Shown: positions 61,551 to 64,000 of the stretch, one piece after another
How positions within the stretch are numbered: the stretch's first letter is position 1
Layout of the letters: each line of letters starts with the position of its first letter
From: Cohnella rhizosphaerae
Lineage (GTDB): Bacteria > Bacillota > Bacilli > Paenibacillales > Paenibacillaceae
Assembly: GCF_029525575.1 (NCBI RefSeq)
Contig: NZ_JAPDIA010000007.1
Span: forward strand, 1-64,000
Reading direction: 5' to 3'
DNA length: 64,000 bases
Translations under genes and position numbers: made by a program
The notes under the pieces: model-generated
Databases searched by the model: none
Seen by the model: the letters and a program-made list of their open reading frames with translations, nothing else
What the model was told of the DNA's origin: nothing

Positions 61551-62486
61551 ATGAGCGGAGGCCCCTATTCGATTGGAGCCGGAATGCCGGTTTATAGCGA
61601 GGAAGACTGCGAGGGCGCCCTCTTCATGGCAAAGTGGCCAAGCGGGTATAGATGTCCTCGTTGCGTGCATCCGCAATATTACAACGTCGCCTCTAAGGGA
61701 CGCAAGTTATTCGAGTGCATATCCTGCGGACACCAGACCTCGCTGACGGCAGGAACGGTGCTCGAAGGTACGCGCACGCCGCTGTGCAAATGGTTTCAGG
61801 CGATGTATCTTATGCAGATCGGCATTAGCGCCAAGCTGTTGTCCGAGCTCATTCAGGTTACCTATAAGACCGCGTGGTTGATGAATCACAAGCTTCGCTA
61901 TGCGATCGAGCAATGGGATCGGGAGCTTCCGCTGCAAGGTCAATTACAGCTGCTCGGGGAATTTTACGGGTACGAATTCAGCCGTCATTTTAGCAGTATA
62001 AGCGCGGATGCCGAACAAAGAGCGCAGCCCGTCATCGTCGGTGCTTCTATCGTCGAGTCGACGGGCACGATGACGAATTTGAAGATCAAGCGGATGGAAT
62101 GCGCCGGCAGCGTTCCTGAGGATTCGGGCGAATTGGAGCGCTTCCTGCGGAATCACGCAGTCCATGCGGTAGACAGGGCCGGCGAGGTGAAGGTCTTTGA
62201 TCGACGCGACCGCCGAGAACGTTCGGCGCTGCACGCGATCTGGACCGACGCCGTCAGATGGCTGGCCCGGACGTTTGGCGGGATTGGTCCGAAGCATCTG
62301 CAGGCGTATCTTGACGAGTTTTGTTTCCGCCGCGTATTGCGTAACGAGTCGATGGCGGAATTGATCGGATTGTGCGGCAGGACGAATACGATTATAAATC
62401 GGGACCTGGTTGGAAAAAGAGCCGGCATCCAACCGATTAGACGGGGCCGTAAATATACGAATTCACGTCGAAAAGTCGCGTCTTAG
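61551..62486 (+). CDS. Transposase-like zinc-ribbon protein (IS1595-related), possibly domesticated
   Basis: 311 residues. Zinc ribbon with CPRC and CISCGH (about residues 35-61), helix-turn-helix region (GISAKLLSELIQVTYKTAWL), then an ISXO2-like remnant ending in KHLQAYLDEFCFRRVLRN. The first catalytic Asp of the DDE set, normally in a VDETY-like motif, is not present (LLGEFYGYEF stands there), so transposition is doubtful. No terminal inverted repeats are visible around it. GCGAGGTGG precedes the ATG, and a LexA box lies upstream. Confidence 0.75.
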   Translation: MSGGPYSIGAGMPVYSEEDCEGALFMAKWPSGYRCPRCVHPQYYNVASKGRKLFECISCGHQTSLTAGTVLEGTRTPLCKWFQAMYLMQIGISAKLLSELIQVTYKTAWLMNHKLRYAIEQWDRELPLQGQLQLLGEFYGYEFSRHFSSISADAEQRAQPVIVGASIVESTGTMTNLKIKRMECAGSVPEDSGELERFLRNHAVHAVDRAGEVKVFDRRDRRERSALHAIWTDAVRWLARTFGGIGPKHLQAYLDEFCFRRVLRNESMAELIGLCGRTNTIINRDLVGKRAGIQPIRRGRKYTNSRRKVAS

Positions 62487-62608
62487 GCTTGTCGAACGCC
62501 GGTGAAGACGGTGGATGTCGAGAGGGCGCGCCCGTATGAGCCACTCTACGAACGAAGTTGCGCATAACCGTATCCCGCTGGAGCGACTGCCATCCCTGCC
62601 GTCCGCTT

Positions 62609-62637
62609 CCTGAGCGAAGGGGATACCGTTAAAACGC
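62609..62637 (+). repeat. Copy of the dispersed repeat
   Basis: CCTGAGCGAAGGGGATACCG followed by TTAAAACGC, in the gap between the transposase-like gene and the CorA-like gene. One base differs from the consensus in the first part. Confidence 0.8.
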
Positions 62638-62760
62638 GGTGAAACGAGCGAAGAGGAGGCAAAGCCTCCCGGGATCCTCTCACTTGCCCGGCTTGGCGTG
62701 CCGAGACGCGGCGCATATACGCGCATGAATGCGGCTGCGGGCAGCGGCAGCTCGCGAAGA

Positions 62761-63999
62761 TCAGCTTCTGAACCGCTTGAGCAGCTCCTTGCCCCATTTC
62801 CACAGGATATTGCCGGACAACAGGAACGCGACGAGCAGGCCGCTGCACGTGACGGCGAGCGCGATCCATTCGAAGACGGAGTATCCGGACATGTGGCTCC
62901 ACTGGATCGGGCTCTTCAGATCTTCGATGACCTGGTTCATGCCATAAATCCCGCTGATGACGGTATAGATGGTCAGAACGTTCAGCAAGTAGCTGGACCG
63001 TCGCGAGTTGGCGTTTTCCTGATATTTGAACAGGTCGGTGAGGGTTTGCTTGACGTCCTCGAACAGCTCGTCGTTGCCGTACATTTTGCGCAGCTGAAGG
63101 AAAATCTCCCGCCCCTGGGACTGCGAGACGACCTCAAGGAAGTTGTACTTGGCGGAAAATGTCGTGATGTCGCGGATAAGCAGCTCCGTTTTCTCCGAAT
63201 CTCGTTCCATTTGCACGCGGGAATATGAATTCGACAGCTTGAGCAGGACGATACGGTGGAATAGATTCAGCAACAGGCCATAATAGTATTCGCCGTACAT
63301 TTTGTTGACGATGGCGTCCGCTTTGCGTTCGGGCAGGCTGTTCAAGCAACAGAAGCAGCTCTCGTCGGTCTGGTAGTACGCGTACGGCGCCCATCGTTCA
63401 AGTCCGGTGCCTCGGCAGTATTCCTCGATATAAGGTATATAGTATGCGCTGATATACGGATCGCCGTTATCGTCGAGGCCGTCGAGCCTTGACGCGCGGT
63501 AGCGATCGAGGAGCGAGATGTCCGCGTTCTCCGGAAAAGCGTAGCTCGCCATGACGTACATGCGCTCGTCGATCAGGTAGGGCAGCTCTTCGAAGTACGC
63601 GCCGTCCATCGGCGTGCGGTCGAGGTGCTCGACCATATGAGGCACGATGGCCTGGAAAATAAAATCTTGAACCTCCTTGTAGCTCTCGCCTTCGTATTCG
63701 ACGCTCGCGGCGCGGTCTTCGCTGTGCGCGTCCTGAAGCGCGCGGAGACGATCGGCGAATTCGATCGCTTCGGTCAAGGTCGGGTTTTCCTTGAGCAGTT
63801 GGACGCGAAGCGTGATGAAGCCGGTGTCGAACGGACAGAGCACGACGTCGACGGCATGCAGGATGAACGGCGCATCGAAATACCGCATCCGCAATACGGC
63901 TGTCTTGCCCATCGCTTTGCTCATGCGCTGAAAGCTCTCCACGTTGTCTTCGGAAGGGAACAGGACATGGTTCGTAAACGGCAGGTAATAGCGCTCCAT
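62761..63999 (-). CDS. CorA-like membrane protein, possibly partial at window end
   Basis: At least 412 residues; the frame reaches the end of the window, where the ATG at 63997-63999 may or may not be the true start. A large N-terminal soluble domain, a helical stretch (KYNFLEVVSQSQGREIFLQL), then two C-terminal transmembrane helices. The first ends in SGIYGMN, close to the GMN ion-selectivity motif of CorA Mg2+ channels, then about 25 residues and VFEWIALAVTCSGLLVAFLL. It is a remote CorA-superfamily member; the ion is unknown. Confidence 0.7.
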   Translation of the reverse strand: MERYYLPFTNHVLFPSEDNVESFQRMSKAMGKTAVLRMRYFDAPFILHAVDVVLCPFDTGFITLRVQLLKENPTLTEAIEFADRLRALQDAHSEDRAASVEYEGESYKEVQDFIFQAIVPHMVEHLDRTPMDGAYFEELPYLIDERMYVMASYAFPENADISLLDRYRASRLDGLDDNGDPYISAYYIPYIEEYCRGTGLERWAPYAYYQTDESCFCCLNSLPERKADAIVNKMYGEYYYGLLLNLFHRIVLLKLSNSYSRVQMERDSEKTELLIRDITTFSAKYNFLEVVSQSQGREIFLQLRKMYGNDELFEDVKQTLTDLFKYQENANSRRSSYLLNVLTIYTVISGIYGMNQVIEDLKSPIQWSHMSGYSVFEWIALAVTCSGLLVAFLLSGNILWKWGKELLKRFRS

Positions 64000-64000
64000 A

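Noticed and set aside
61551..62486. A complete, active insertion sequence
   Set aside because: No terminal inverted repeats or target duplications are visible and the first catalytic aspartate motif is missing.

Overview
This is the replication-origin region of a GC-rich, spore-forming Firmicute, most likely Paenibacillaceae (Paenibacillus/Cohnella type). The evidence is the Bacillus-type order gyrA-gyrB-remB-recF-yaaA-dnaN-dnaA | rpmH-rnpA-yidC-jag-mnmE-mnmG-rsmG-noc-parA-parB around a bipartite oriC, together with the yyaC, khtTU, rpsF-ssb-rpsR, yybS-gdpP-rplI-dnaB-purA and walRKHIJ-htrA blocks. Genus is inference; no rRNA is present.

Layout. 1-11.1 kb (mostly minus strand): an HD-GYP protein, gyrA, a YheC/YheD-type spore-coat gene inserted on the opposite strand between gyrA and gyrB, gyrB, remB, recF, yaaA, dnaN, dnaA. 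OriC has an unwinding side (DnaA boxes plus DnaA-trios) between dnaN and dnaA, and a DnaA-box cluster upstream of dnaA. 11.5-20.9 kb (plus): rpmH to parB with three parS sites. 21-25 kb: a class V aminotransferase, small conserved genes (DUF4446, yyaC, DUF3343, DUF951) and an MscS channel. 25.0-27.5 kb: a decayed 2.5-kb island in a tRNA-Ser gene, bounded by 61-bp direct repeats, with two dead tyrosine recombinases and a small holin-like toxin candidate. 27.6-32.4 kb: khtTU K+/H+ antiporter, a candidate structured RNA, yjzC, rpsF-ssb-rpsR. 32.4-34.1 kb: repeats and a second tyrosine recombinase between two near-palindromes. 34.2-41.1 kb: accessory block (HD domain, CheW, chemoreceptor, CBS pair, secreted amidohydrolase, AraC regulator, reductase). 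41.2-47.9 kb: mazG-like, yybS, gdpP, rplI, dnaB, purA. 48-51.9 kb: a YtrA-type GntR/ABC operon, intergenic repeats and an unknown membrane-anchored protein. 52-61.2 kb: a LysM-G5-M23 peptidase, the walRKHIJ operon, htrA and a CxxH/CxxC protein. 61.3-64 kb: a LexA-box-preceded transposase-like gene and a CorA-like membrane protein cut by the window end.

A property of the whole window matters to any reader. Eighteen otherwise normal genes carry single-base frameshifts (24 in all, 23 of them +1), nearly all in homopolymers of 5-8 bases and many in essential genes (dnaA, dnaN, rnpA, purA, walR, walK). Undoing each restores a family-typical protein with a length divisible by three, so I annotate these loci as whole genes. 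Sequence error is the simplest explanation. The two recombinases in the tRNA-Ser island differ: they carry in-frame stops as well and look truly decayed.
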